Positions 48,261 through 59,269 of a stretch of DNA of 64,000 nt are shown here, in pieces (position 1 is the first letter of the stretch; the number at the start of each line of letters is the position of its first letter). The stretch is taken from positions 3,057,434 to 3,121,433 of the forward strand of contig JAJEKV010000045.1 of NCBI GenBank assembly GCA_021234155.1, in the 5' to 3' direction. A program made the position numbers and the translations under genes. The DNA comes from Isoetes taiwanensis (Eukaryota > Streptophyta > Lycopodiopsida > Isoetales > Isoetaceae). A model generated the notes under the pieces. It was not told the origin of the DNA. It made no database searches and saw nothing but the letters and a program-made list of their open reading frames with translations.

Positions 48261-48689
48261 TATCGAACATGAATTCCTTTCTTGGCGGTGCTACCCCCTT
48301 CCGTGAAAAACTTGATGTCAACCTAGTAGATAAATCAGCAAAGATGTAAGTTTTTTGCAATTTCAATTAAGGAATTCATTTCAATTGCATTAATATTGTC
48401 CTTAATTTCGGTGTTGCGGGAAGTAATCGGATAGTGTTCAATTGCCTAAGGTTGTGTTTTTGACGGATCCGACCATTGTTGCTCAAGTTCATGCTAGTGA
48501 GGTGTCCAATGAGTCGATGACATAGGTGAAGAAGAAGAAGGAAATGCAAAGTGGAGAGGTACTTGGCCGTGAGAGTCAAGAAAGAAAAGAAATGATCCGA
48601 AAGAAGATTTTGAACTTAGAAATTTTGAACTGTTTTATGAATGTTTATGAACTTAGAACTCTTGAAATGTTTATGAATGCCTGATTCGA

Positions 48690-48920
48690 TAATATATTAA
48701 ACTTGCAATTTTGAGTAAACTTGCAAACTTGCAATTTGAGTATTGAATTGAAATTTTGAGCAAATTTTGAGTAAACTTGCAATTTGAGTAAATTTTGAGT
48801 AAACTTGCAATTTTGAGCAAATTTTGAGTACACTTGCAATTTGAGTAAATTTTGAGTAAACTTGCAAACTTGAGTATTGAATTGCAATTTGAGTATTGAA
48901 TTGCAATTGCAATTTGAGTT
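48690..48920. repeat. AT-rich minisatellite (AAACTTGCAATTTGAGTAAATT)
   Basis: About eight diverged copies of a 20-28 bp unit in which ACTTGCAA alternates with TTTTGAGTAA. Long frames on the minus strand here are repeat artefacts. Confidence 0.8.
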
Positions 48921-48989
48921 TCTAATTTCAATTGTTGTAATTTAGAAGTTTCTACTTTGAATTGTTGCAATAAGATAACAAGTTCACAA

Positions 48990-51190
48990 TCATTCATATT
49001 TCCTGTTCACTGCCAAGTTTATAATCAAAATTGCATTGCTGTTTTCATAAAAGACACTCACTGTATCAAAAGTCTTCCAGTCAATCATGTGCCTTAAACC
49101 CCTGCTTAGTTCTTTTGGACACACGGGTAAATTTGATGGGCCACAATTCTGACATGACAATAGCAGGCATTTATGGTCATGCCACTCATCTGCAATATCT
49201 TTAGTACAAACCAATGACCTCCACATGTCGCTTGTAGATTTATATGTCATATCACGTGTTGACATGTTGGTCCAGGACCACATACAACACATGTACAAGT
49301 GCATTCAGCACCATGGATTTTTGCATCTAACCTTATCTTGTTCAGTGCTTGTCTAACCAAGTCTAGTCTCATGTGGTACACACAACAACATGTTTCCCTG
49401 TCCTTCACTTTCCTCACAAATGGAGGCTTCAATGCATGGAAAGCTGAGAATGAGATCTCGAATTTTGGATTTTCCCTTCTAAACCTTTCATAGAATGCAC
49501 ACTGATGTAAAAAAAAAAAAAAAAATGCAATCAATATTTTTTTAAGCAATAACAAAGCAACTAGAAAATCAAATCACACACCTCAGTTTCTTCCAAAAAA
49601 TGTAGAGGATGCAGGTACTTTTTACCTGGGGCTTCCCAAATCTTTATCACATGCTTCTTGCATGGTGAAACTCGAGAGTGAATTGTCCAGAAATCTGTAA
49701 CTACTGCTTGTTCCTTCCTACTAAGCTTATCAAACCTGCTTTTCCTCTTGAACATTGACCATGGTCCATCTCCAATTTTAGCTGCTACTCTCCTACGTAC
49801 TGCTGTTGCCACATACCTTCTATTTAAGTTCAAACATTTGGAAGTTCCCAAGCAGTTTGTCCCACTGTCAACAGCAAACACTATGGCAGAGTTCCTTGCT
49901 CTAAGCACATCTGTGGATCTGTCAAGCTTATGTTTGGACAAGGAATTCCTCAAATTATCTACTATCTGAGTCATTGTTGCTACTTCCTTTAATTTTAAAA
50001 CTTCCCACTCGTAAAAATTTTAGCAAAGACTCAAGCACCTCTTTCCTATCTTTTTTCGAAGTTCCTATGACATACCTCATTAGCATAGTTAGCAATCTTC
50101 TTAGACAATTGTTGTTTTCTTCTTTTAGTCAATCCATTATGGTTCGTCATTTCTGACAATGGTTTTTGATACTTGATACTCTCCGATTCTGCATCAGCTT
50201 CCCTTGCCATCTTTCGTGCTCTTTGCTGTTTTCTTTTAAGTGCACTGATATTCCTATAGACTGTCAGTAAATCTTCTTTGCAAGAAGTATGCTGATCTGC
50301 ATGATATGTACAAGTAACACTGATTTAGAATATTACACCAGATAGCATGACGGTCAAGAAAAAGCCAAGTAACCTGTTTCAAGAGTGCTTTGCACCTGCT
50401 CATGTTGGACTTGAAGCTCACATTCTGCACAATGGCAAAGCAAAAAATAAAAAGAAAATTATGAAGTCTATTCTTCTTCAATATGAATTCAAGCAAACAA
50501 TAGAAAAAAACTCCATACCAGTAACGGATTGAGTGTTTGTATTTTCTTTTGAAGCACCTACATTATATACATAATCAGCACCAAAATAATGAAGATCATC
50601 TTCTGCCCAATTAAAATCATAAGGTTCATTTCCTTTGAACTGTATTTCTGTGGTATCCACTGTCCTATGAACCTCAAAAGCATCTGAAAAGTAAGAATAA
50701 AGCAAGCACATTAGAAAAAATAGCATAAGACATTAATGAATTGGGCATGCAAACCTTGCATGCCATGGAGATGAATGTTTCCTTCATATTCTCCAACAAT
50801 TTCTTCCGAATGCGCATCGCCAGTAGGGCACATCAAAATGAATTGTTCCTGCTATGCGAGAACATAACTGCAGAAACTGCTGAGATTGTTCTTGAAGATA
50901 GTGCAAACTGGATAGCAGATCTTTAGGATCAAAGCTAGAACCAAGCTTTGAAATGGAAGAAACAAAAGCGCCTTCCCAATCCATCCGAGTTTGAAAACAT
51001 CTAAAAAGAATCAGAAAGCAATTCGAAACAAGAAAAAGGAAAATAAGGCCGCCAATTCCAAATTGAAAAAGGAATCAAGCACCAAAGATAATCGGGATTG
51101 ATGACATGGCTAGCAAATCGACCGCACCTCAGCAAGAAATTGATGATCAACCATTCCGGAAGCTCGGATCCATGGCGGGTGAAAATTTGG
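48990..51190 (-). pseudogene. Transposase-like multi-exon gene of the nested transposon (minus strand)
   Basis: Exon-like pieces in order include MVDHQFLAE (about 51160), HLHGMQ (about 50760), DAFEVHRTVDTTEIQFKGNE (about 50680), a basic stretch (KRKQQRARKMAREADAESES, about 50200), MTQIVDNLRNSLSKHKLDRS to KKYLHPLHFLEETE (49974-49585), and a Cys-rich part (CAFYERFRRENPKFEISFSA, ETCCCVYHMRLDLVRQALNK, CTCTCVVCGPGPTCQ; 49510-49260). Splice-like AG/GT borders separate them. The layout resembles a transposase with a zinc-binding region. I cannot place the superfamily or identify a DDE triad. Confidence 0.45.
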
Positions 51191-51760
51191 CGGGTGAGGG
51201 AAATTGGGTGAAGGGCACGTGAAGGGCAGTAGAAGGGTAATCAGCACCCGATCAGCACCCCATGTCGCGACATCATGTGACGTGCTCAATTGTACACCTC
51301 GATTAAAAAAACACCCCCCTTCCTATTTGCATCTAAAATACTTTACCAACTCTAGTAGTACATAAAATTATTAGCCCTTTTCAAAAAGCAAACACTTTAT
51401 CAATAAATGAGCACGTCACATACAAGGGGGGTTCACATAGTTATAGCCGTACAATTCATGTGAGTGACCCAAAAGGGTTTATTTTGGACTTGAACCATAC
51501 ATATACTCTTACCGAGGGGGCTTTTTTTAGGTGACTCTGGTTCAATATGTGGCTGAAATGGGGGTTTTTGGAAGATTTCTAAGGCGTATACAAGGGGGTT
51601 TTCGGCGACCCCTTGCACGCACATGTGGTACCCCCTATATGATAGGTGCACCCCCCGGGGTCACATATCCACACTTAACTTCAAATAAGACACATATATA
51701 TTTCTTTTATTAAAATATAATCAAAGTAATTTTACTATATGAAGTCATCTTTTTCCAAAA

Positions 51761-52234
51761 AGATCACACCAAGCGAATTTTGTATAAGCTAAAAGGTTGG
51801 AATATACTAAATTCGCATGGTGTGATCCACTTTTTTGTTTGTTGTCAATAGATAATAACACCAAGTCCCTCATCAATAGTCTCCCATTTGCATATAAAAT
51901 ATGTATCATTCCAAGTTATATTATGTTTCAAAGAGGGTCCCAAAGCAAAATACAAACACTTAATCAATAAGCCAACACTTTACCAACAACCAAAGCTTTA
52001 TTAAATAAGATTTTTATGTTATTTTATCAAACCTAACAATGTTTCCATATGTGACACTTTGTGTTAATCGATCCAAAGGCCGACATCCGAGTAAATATAG
52101 CCCAAAGAAAAATATTTGATTCAGTGGGTGAATATAAATCAAGAAGAGGGAAGAAAAAAGAAGCAAGGATCACATGACGCGAAATCTCACTACACAATTA
52201 CAAAGTGCATATGCATTTTCGCATGGTGTGATCC
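51761..52234. repeat. Two 68-bp hairpin repeats (right cluster)
   Basis: Copies at 51761-51828 and 52167-52234 have the same arms and the same 68-bp length as the left cluster, from which they are separated by the nested transposon. Confidence 0.85.
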
Positions 52235-52922
52235 ATGTATTATTGAGGGTGCAAATTTGCAAATATCCTCCTCTTCAAATCCCTTCCCCCCTCCCTTCCC
52301 TTTTTTTTTGGCAATATACTATCCATAGCATTTATTTTGAACCCTATAGTTCTACCTATTCATTGCGTATGAATGTCGCTCCGGTGATGTAACTCCATAG
52401 TCACCCTTCGTTAAGAATAGCATTCTCACCCACGAGCCTATGGATAGATATCCTTCCACCGTCATGCCTTTATTGTTTTGTAAGTGATGAATTGCAGAAG
52501 CAATGTAGGAGTACTAGGAGCAATGATGGATGCAATTAGAGATACAGATCGGTCGTTGAATTGTAAGAATGAATGGCAGGGAGCAATACGATGAATGGGA
52601 AGAGCTGAAAAGTAGGAAAACTTCAGAATGAAAATTTGGGTAGTAAAAACATGGCATGTAACGTACGTTTGCTTGTCCGCACATCGCCTCGCTGTTGTCG
52701 CTTAACTTTATGCTCGCCCCTCATCGATGCTATAATATACTCACCCATTTGGAGACATAACCTCCTACTTCTTGACCTTGAGTGTTCTGTAAATGGGGCA
52801 AAAAAACCGACACTATTGGAGACTTGGATTCCAAATGAAGAGTGAAGGGAGAGAGGATGCACGTAGCGGCGCTAATGTGAACAATGGAAATCTTGGTGCC
52901 AAAATTTGATAAGGTGGTTGGT

Positions 52923-53081
52923 GCATGTGGGCATGTGCACAGTAGGCGAAAAAAGTAGCCATTATTTTGGTCCGCGATACGATTTTCGAAAAATGCGGGC
53001 CAGCATGTGGGCATGTGCACAGTAGGCGGAAAAAGTAGTCATTATTTTGGTCCGCGATATGATTTTCGAAAAATGCGGGCC
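52923..53081. repeat. 80-bp tandem duplication
   Basis: 52923-53002 is repeated at 53003-53081 with only a few changes (GCATGTGGGCATGTGCACAG at the start of each). It lies near the right end of the TA transposon. Confidence 0.9.
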
Positions 53082-53280
53082 ATTAATGTGGTTGCAATGA
53101 ATGCACAAACATGTCCTATGACATTTTGCCATGTGGATGCCAAGTAAGCCTGCTCCTCTTTCTACTTGCCAACTAATACTGACTTTGGAAAAAAATGCGC
53201 AAACATCATTGGTCGCGAGAAACATGACGTGAAATTCTGGCATCCAAGTTAAGGGCCATTTTGAGACCCCAAATCCGCCC

Positions 53281-54310
53281 TAATGTGACATCTGTCTCAT
53301 CAAATAATTCTCGAGCATTCCGGACGTCTGTTTCCATTTGTGTGCATGTAGGTGCTGTGTATAATTCAGTGAGATACCCAATTAAATCTGATTCAGAGAT
53401 GTCCCCAATATCATTTTTTGTTTTTGTAAATGACCAAAACTTTCTTGGATTAAGATCTCTTTCATTCAGCATTTTCCTATTATGTTCCTATATCCAATGC
53501 CTCTTTTTAGCTCTAACAATTCTTTTATATTGTTTTCTTGATGTTGTCCTGTCTGTAGCTCTCTTAAATACCATTTTAGCAGCAACGCAATCAGCATCAA
53601 ACCATTTCTTAGGCACAAAGGTAAGCTTTCTCTGCTTGGTCATGCCAAACGTGTCTATGGCAGTTTGCTTAAGCAGATTTTTCATCATGTTACTGGCACT
53701 CTCCAAGTCATTTGGCCACGCAACCACCTTGAGGGCACTTGTAATAGCTTTTTCATACTTATCAGCCATGCGGTAATCCAGTTCAATGCGCGGTGGACGC
53801 TTACAAAATGGCTTACTGCTTGTCTTCTGAGAATCAATCCATAAAGCAATTGGAGCATGATCTGAGTCTGGAGATTGCTTCAGTATTTCAAAATCTTTTA
53901 TCTTCTTTATATTTTCTGGGCAACCAATAACAAGATCTACAGTGCTAGATCCATTGGGCTGGAAGCAAGTTAGAGAACTTGAGTTGGAAAAGGATTGGAT
54001 CCCGTTGTAGACTATGAAGTTAAATGCTTCACATAAAGAAAGAACATGGTTTCCCATCATGTTTTCAGAAAAGTCATTGGTCAGTCTGCCATAAACAGTA
54101 TCTTCCATAAGCCAAAGCATATCTCCTTCACTAGATAGAACCGTTGCTTGCCTAGCACCAATTCTACCATTAAAGTCCCCAGCCAGATAAACAGTCCCCT
54201 TTGTTTTGAAATAAGTAATATCAGAGGCCAATCTAGCAAATCGGTCGTTCATATCCAGATCTGGGTGGTCATAAATTTTGGATGGATATGGTCCTAAAAG
54301 AGCAAAGTAA
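53281..54310 (-). pseudogene. LINE endonuclease, C-terminal part, and linker
   Basis: Continues the endonuclease with YLAGDFNGRIGARQ and PDSDHAPIALWIDSQ, two conserved apurinic-endonuclease blocks, then a linker (FVPKKWFDADCVAAK, LIGYLTELYTAPTCTQ) leading to the RT beyond the TA transposon. Nicks target DNA to prime reverse transcription. A frame break near 53490 is seen. Confidence 0.88.
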
Positions 54311-55648
54311 TACAGATAGGATGTCGTTGGCGCCCAAGGCGCTGTTCTTGGCCGGCTAGAGAGCAGCCGCCCTCCCTTCTGCCCGACCATCACAGCGGTG
54401 GTTCTTGAAGAAAAATTTGCGATTTTTGTAGCTAGCAGGGCAGACGGATTGGCTCTCCAGGAGAATTGGAAAGAAAAAATCTGTTGGAAGGATTCAGTGC
54501 ATCTTCACGGTGGCTTTCTTGCAGCATGTATCCTCTAACGAGGATGTGTTCTTTGTAAGGTAGGATTTGCCTATTTTTCGCTTTGGTACAGGGATCCTTC
54601 TTTTGTGCCACCAGAGAAACAGCAAGCAAATTCTGAGCATGATTGGTTCGGGGTTCGGGGATGCAACTCTTCTTTCTTGCTGCTTCCGACCTGCAAGAAA
54701 TGGGTTCCAGGATGCTGTATCTTCACGATCTGCACCAGGAGATGGTTTCTTGCTGCTGGGCGTTATTATCCAACCTGCAAGAAAAGGGGCAGACAGACTC
54801 AAACACAAGACTTCTTGCACTTGATAAAGACTTGCCGAAAGGGTAGATCCATTTGGATGCCGACCCATAAGGTGAAGAACAGATCTGCAAGATTAGGTAA
54901 AGATGTTTCCTTAAATCTTTTCATCAGAGGACAATAAAACTCATTCTTTTGGAAAGAAGTAAATCTATTTTCCCTCTCCTCCTGCTCTTTCTTGCTAGCA
55001 GAAAGGTATAGAGGTCGATTCTTGGAAAGCAGCAGGAGATCTTATCATTTTTTACAGATTTGGCAGCAATATATGAGACCAATTCAGATTGCCGAGCTAG
55101 GGATTATCTGGGCAAGAAGACGCTTTTACATCTTGAACCGGACTTTTGGGGAGAAGTTTGGCGGCTGGGCTTTGTGTCTGGCCAGCATCAGGCTGATTGC
55201 TACAGCTCCCGACAATGCAGCATCTTTTTTGGTCTCAGACTTTAGTTTTCAGAATTACTGGTTGTTTAATCTGTATTGTTGATTAGAATCTGGAAGCAGT
55301 GGTAGCTTCTTTGAATATTGTGGCAGAATGTTCAATCTTCTGCAGTACTTTTTCTATTTACCTCTATTCTTGCAGGGTGCTTCTTTTATGCATTCATGGA
55401 TTATTTGAATGCTTTTGGAAAAGTGGCACTTGTCTCCTCTAGTATTCTTTCTATCTGGGAAGACAGTGATTTCCCTGTAGTTAGGCCTCTGAGTAGTAAA
55501 GGTTTAGATATGATATTAGATCCGTGTGGGATCTTTTGTGCTTAATTTTTAATCTGATCCAAGAGGGATCTATATGTTGTAATACTTCCATCTAACGAAT
55601 AAAACATCTTCTTACCTTCAAAAAAAAAAAAAAAGGGGAGCAAAGTAA
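54301..55648 (+). mobile_element. Poly(A)-tailed retroposon with 11-bp target duplication
   Basis: The insert 54311-55637 is flanked by GAGCAAAGTAA (54300-54310 and 55638-55648) and ends on the plus strand with TTGTAATACTTCC, AATAAAAC and a poly(A) run. This is L1-machinery hallmark structure. No ORF is recognisable, so it may be a 5'-truncated LINE 3' end or a processed pseudogene. It splits the LINE endonuclease. Confidence 0.85.
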
Positions 55649-55938
55649 ACAATGCAGACGAAGATATTCTTGCGTCCCTTGATAGAAAGCCACATGTACT
55701 GGTTACAAGAGCATTTCTTTTCTATGGCTACTGCCTTGCATTTATCCTGCTTGATAAAGCATCCAATCCCTCCCCAACCTCTTTGGCTTGTCCCAATTGG
55801 ATTCCAGATAGAATCAGCCAGTAAGTAACCTGATATGTCAATGAGGCACTTAGTCTCGTATTCCCAGGTCTCAATCAACATAATTACATCGAAATCACTA
55901 AAAAGTTTCAAACTGCTCAATATCTTTGACTCTGTCAC
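55639..55938 (-). pseudogene. LINE endonuclease, N-terminal part
   Basis: DVIMLIETWEYETKCLIDIS and QRGWGGIGCFIKQDKCKAVA match the start of an L1-type endonuclease, including the catalytic glutamate block (ETW). It continues at 54310 after removal of the retroposon. Confidence 0.85.
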
Positions 55939-55980
55939 ACCATGTATATTCCATATCAGCAGCCCGAGGGTCCCAAATTC

Positions 55981-56721
55981 CTATGGTTTGTTACGAACAA
56001 CAACACGGTTGCCAATAATATAAGCATTCTTACCTTCATCCTTAAGCTTTCGGACTTCTTCAAGAAGCAATTTGCGTTCTTGCTGTTGTTGAATGGTAAG
56101 GTCATCATTCAACCACACTCGTTCTCCTTTCAAGTGTCCTCTATGCTGCATTACTCTGTTGCGTGCTTCCAGGCTTATGAATTTTAGCAGAACAGGTCTA
56201 TTTTTCCTTTCATTACGACGACTGATCAACCTACACTGGTGCACTCCTGGATTATTTAAATGCATAGTATCGGTAAAGAACGACTCAATTACCTCTGATA
56301 TATTTTCATTGTCTTTTTCTGGGAGTCCAGCAACCACGATATTCATAGCTCTGGCAGTTCTCTCCTCATGTTCTACCAATCGCTCTTGCCCTTGGGCAAA
56401 AAGAATTGATACTCTATTCTCTAATTTCTCAGAGATTTGAGTGATTATCTGTTCAGGTGGAGCAGGAGCAGAATTATCTTCTTCAGACACCTCAGCCTGC
56501 TTCATCTCACTGACCAATTCTCTTAGTTCATTCATGTTTTGCTTCAGATCTTTGATTTCTGCTCTAGTCTCAATTATTTCTGTCTTGACTTCTTTTAATT
56601 CTTGGCGTATAGATTGCAGTTCCAATTGGATGCTCTTAACCAAGGCAAACAGAAGTTCAGCATCATCTGGGCGTTCGTCTTTTGACGGAGACCCCCCTGG
56701 GCGTCGCTTTCCCGTTTCCAC
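55981..56721 (-). CDS. LINE ORF1 protein
   Basis: An intact 246-residue frame. The N-terminus is basic; about residues 30-120 form a coiled coil (SIRQELKEVKTEIIETRAEI, LKQNMNELRELVSEMKQAEV). An RNA-binding-type domain follows (AMNIVVAGLPEKDNENISEV, CRLISRRNERKNRPVLLKFI), then a basic C-terminus. This is the layout of L1 ORF1p, which binds LINE RNA and acts as a chaperone. It precedes ORF2 as expected. Confidence 0.85.
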   Translation of the reverse strand: METGKRRPGGSPSKDERPDDAELLFALVKSIQLELQSIRQELKEVKTEIIETRAEIKDLKQNMNELRELVSEMKQAEVSEEDNSAPAPPEQIITQISEKLENRVSILFAQGQERLVEHEERTARAMNIVVAGLPEKDNENISEVIESFFTDTMHLNNPGVHQCRLISRRNERKNRPVLLKFISLEARNRVMQHRGHLKGERVWLNDDLTIQQQQERKLLLEEVRKLKDEGKNAYIIGNRVVVRNKP

Positions 56722-56770
56722 AGCAGTCGGAGTCGGGTACGTTTTCAGCCAACCATGGCGCTAACCCTAG

Positions 56771-57049
56771 CGTCCAGGCAGAAGAAAGAAAAATGTAAGG
56801 ATGAATACACAAAAAAACTTGTTCCAATTCGAAGTCTAGAAAGGAAGGAAGATAAAGTCAGTCAAACATGACAGGGTCAAAACTATTTTTTGTCTTCTGT
56901 AGATCAATAATGATTTCCAGAATATTGATTCAATTAAAATTCTACAACTTTTGCATAGAAATGAGTTTTCACTTCAAATTTGGTATATAAGTAGATGATT
57001 AATTGCTTCAAGAATAGACAAAAATTGTTGGCCTGTAATTCGAAGTTTC
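56771..57049. other. Spacer between the two LINEs
   Basis: AT-rich, no gene or repeat recognised. Confidence 0.4.
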
Positions 57050-57103
57050 AGCTTTGATTTATAGTAACAATTTCAAGTGATTTTTAATTGATGTCCATGG
57101 GGC

Positions 57104-58100
57104 ATGCAGCAGTTAGAAGACGGGCTTCGCTTGGCACACTTTGAGAGGCAACAGGATAAGCAGGGCCTTGCGGACTTGCGAGCTCGCGTGGATTCCCTCC
57201 TCATCACCATAGAGACTATGGTACGGGACAAGCATGGTGTTGAGCAGGATACAGAGGCAACTATCTCCCACCTCAAGTCAGAAGCTGAGGGGTCTACCAC
57301 CATAATACGAAACGTCTGAGCTGCCTTCGAAGCTAACCAGGCAGAGCTAAGAACCCTACAGAGTAGGGCTGAGACACAAGATCAGGAGATACAGGAGCTC
57401 CGAGCAACCATTACCCAGCAAGGCAAGGGCCTACATGCCGAGGTCCATGAACAATTACGGCAGTGCACGAATAAGTTGGCCAAGCAGCAGAGATTTCAGC
57501 AGGAGCTAGGCTCCCGACTCCAGGCAGCAGAGGCCGCAACACGGGGCCAGACAAGCACACATGCCCCACAGCCCACAAGTCGCCAAACATGCAGATAGAC
57601 ACCACCTGCTCCATCTCGCACACGACACCGCCCTTGCTGTGAACAACCCACACACTCCAGACAACAGGCCTTACCTGCGAGAACAGCTAATGTTGCCCTG
57701 CGACTTAGCAGGAGTAGGGCCGCCGACGTCATAATGTGGTGGTACGTGGACTCTCGGAGGAGGCATGAGAGGATCTCACCAAGCGCATCCAGGATCACAT
57801 CCTATCTCGCATGGCATTTCAGAGTACATGAACATTATTCGAGCAAGCCGCCTTGGGGCTCAACACACAAATCTCCCGCGCGTTGTCACCTTCACGGTGG
57901 CAGACATGCGAGTGCGTGAGGCAATTCTGCGTCAAAGTAGGCAATTGAAGGGGACTACTCTGTATGTCGACCAGGATCTTACTCCGTCTGGCCGGGGAGT
58001 CCCACGGCAAAGAACTCAGTTTCAAGTCGGGGACGCCCGTCGTCCGAGGGGTGCCGCGGGCCTGGTCCGAGGCAAGCTCGCGATTTTAGGTCGGCGCCTT
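57104..58100 (+). pseudogene. ORF1 remnant of the second LINE
   Basis: MQQLEDGLRLAHFERQQDKQ and RVDSLLITIETMVRDKHGVE form a coiled coil, continued in broken frames (AELRTLQSRAETQDQEIQEL). After 57800 a nucleic-acid-binding-like part is readable (VTFTVADMRVREAILRQSRQ, LYVDQDLTPS), similar in order to the ORF1 of the other LINE. Confidence 0.6.
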
Positions 58101-58269
58101 TGAGGTCACCGATGCAATGCGTCGTTACCGCCACTCCCGCATCGCTACCAATACCCCTATCGCACCTCTCGCCCCCCCGCTGCTCCAACCGCTTCCCCGC
58201 AGAATCGCCGCCAGCGCCACACACTACTCCCCGCAACCGAATAGATCATCGGCGCCTACATCAAATGCC

Positions 58270-59240
58270 AACAAATAGGAGGCGTATTGCCTCCGGATGG
58301 TATCTTGGAACTTCGGGCTTCCCTTGGCGTAAAGGGGAGAGTCTCAACTCTATTGCACCAAATATGGATCTCATTTTTCCTCATGGAAACATGGGAACAC
58401 GCAAAGACACAAACCGCCGAACCTCGGGCTATCTCGCATTTCGGATTGTTCAATGAGTGCACGAGCAAGCGAGGGCATGGCGGGTTGCCCTCGCTTATAT
58501 CGTGCAACCTTTGAGGCTTTTCGGTCCTCGCTACACATAATAGATAGGTACAATCGCTACTTGTGGGGTGGCGTGCGAAAGATGGCAAAGGGCAAAGATT
58601 CTCTTCATAGCAGCATGCTACTTCCCACATGCCGAGAGCAACTTTTATAACACTTATTTGGATGTGGATAGATTGAAGCCCTATGTCGATCTATATGATG
58701 ACATACAGCAGCACAAACAGTTGGGCAAGGTTATGTTGCTTGGCGACTTTAATTCACGCACAGGAGCTGAGCAGGTCCCAAAATTTGAGCCCCTGGCAGA
58801 GGACGTCTTGTACTTGAACCCCGCAGAGGTGGCTTGGTCAAGGATATCAGACGACAACCATATTTCGCGCTATGGCGTGCAGTTGTTGTTGCTGGGTAGT
58901 ATCTTTGACCTGGTTATTTGTAATGGGTTGGCACAATGGCCATCTTCCAGCTGCTGCACTTGTAGACAGGAGAACTAAGGTGGCGACTCTAGTGTGATGG
59001 ATTATCTGCTTGTTGAGGAACAGGATCTGCACCTGGTTACCCATTTTTCCATTGGAACAGACCCAGGGGACGAGGAAGTGGACTCGGACCATCAGCCCCT
59101 GTTTGTGCATCTACTGCCTCAACACCCCAGGTGTCCCAGCTGCGCCTGGACTACGACCGTGCAGGGATCTATGCCCAGCTACTTGAGCATGACCTGGCAG
59201 GACTGCTGCAACTCCCCACACTTCAACATCAATATGCTCA
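58270..59240 (+). pseudogene. Endonuclease remnant of the second LINE
   Basis: KVMLLGDFNSRTGAEQV and EVDSDHQPLFVHLLPQ are the conserved L1-type endonuclease blocks, separated by LVICNGLAQWP. Frames change near 58560 and 58978. Confidence 0.8.
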
Positions 59241-59269
59241 GTTGACTCACCTGCTTTTGACAGTTGCTG

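Larger units (their letters stand above)
46175..51315. mobile_element. Nested DNA transposon with GGGTGTTTTTTTAAT termini
   Basis: The left end GGGTGTTTTTTTAATTGAGG is mirrored at the right end (to about 51315), and both ends share an internal GCACGTCA. A short C-rich target duplication (CCCCT at 46170-46174 and about 51316-51320) is likely, but the C-run makes the exact border ambiguous. Without the insertion, the flanking hairpin-repeat unit rejoins. It carries gene-like regions on both strands. Confidence 0.75.
43933..53280. mobile_element. TA-flanked DNA transposon with perfect 27-bp inverted termini
   Basis: The 27-bp terminus at 43933-43959, starting GGGCGGATTTGGGGTCTC, is perfectly repeated in inverse at 53254-53280. 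It is flanked by TA (43931-43932, 53281-53282). Excision restores the LINE reading order from RNARELFDETDVT to NEETLRKMANGK. No transposase is visible outside the nested 46175-51315 element. Contains a family of 68-bp hairpins. Confidence 0.85.
41965..56770 (-). mobile_element. LINE (L1-like), minus strand, split by later insertions
   Basis: In its own sense: ORF1 (55981-56721), endonuclease (55639-55938 and 53281-54310), then reverse transcriptase and zinc finger (42029-43932), ending near 41965 with an ATT-repeat 3' end. It is interrupted by a poly(A) retroposon (54311-55637) and a TA transposon (43933-53280). Both interruptions rejoin colinearly when removed. Confidence 0.88.

Noticed and set aside
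48645-48997. Proteins with repeated KFAQNLLKLQVYSK-like text
   Set aside because: Translation of the minisatellite in several frames; no gene evidence.
45452-52234. CRISPR-like array for the regularly repeated 68-bp units
   Set aside because: Plant nuclear context; the units are hairpins with variable spacing and no cas genes or unique spacers.
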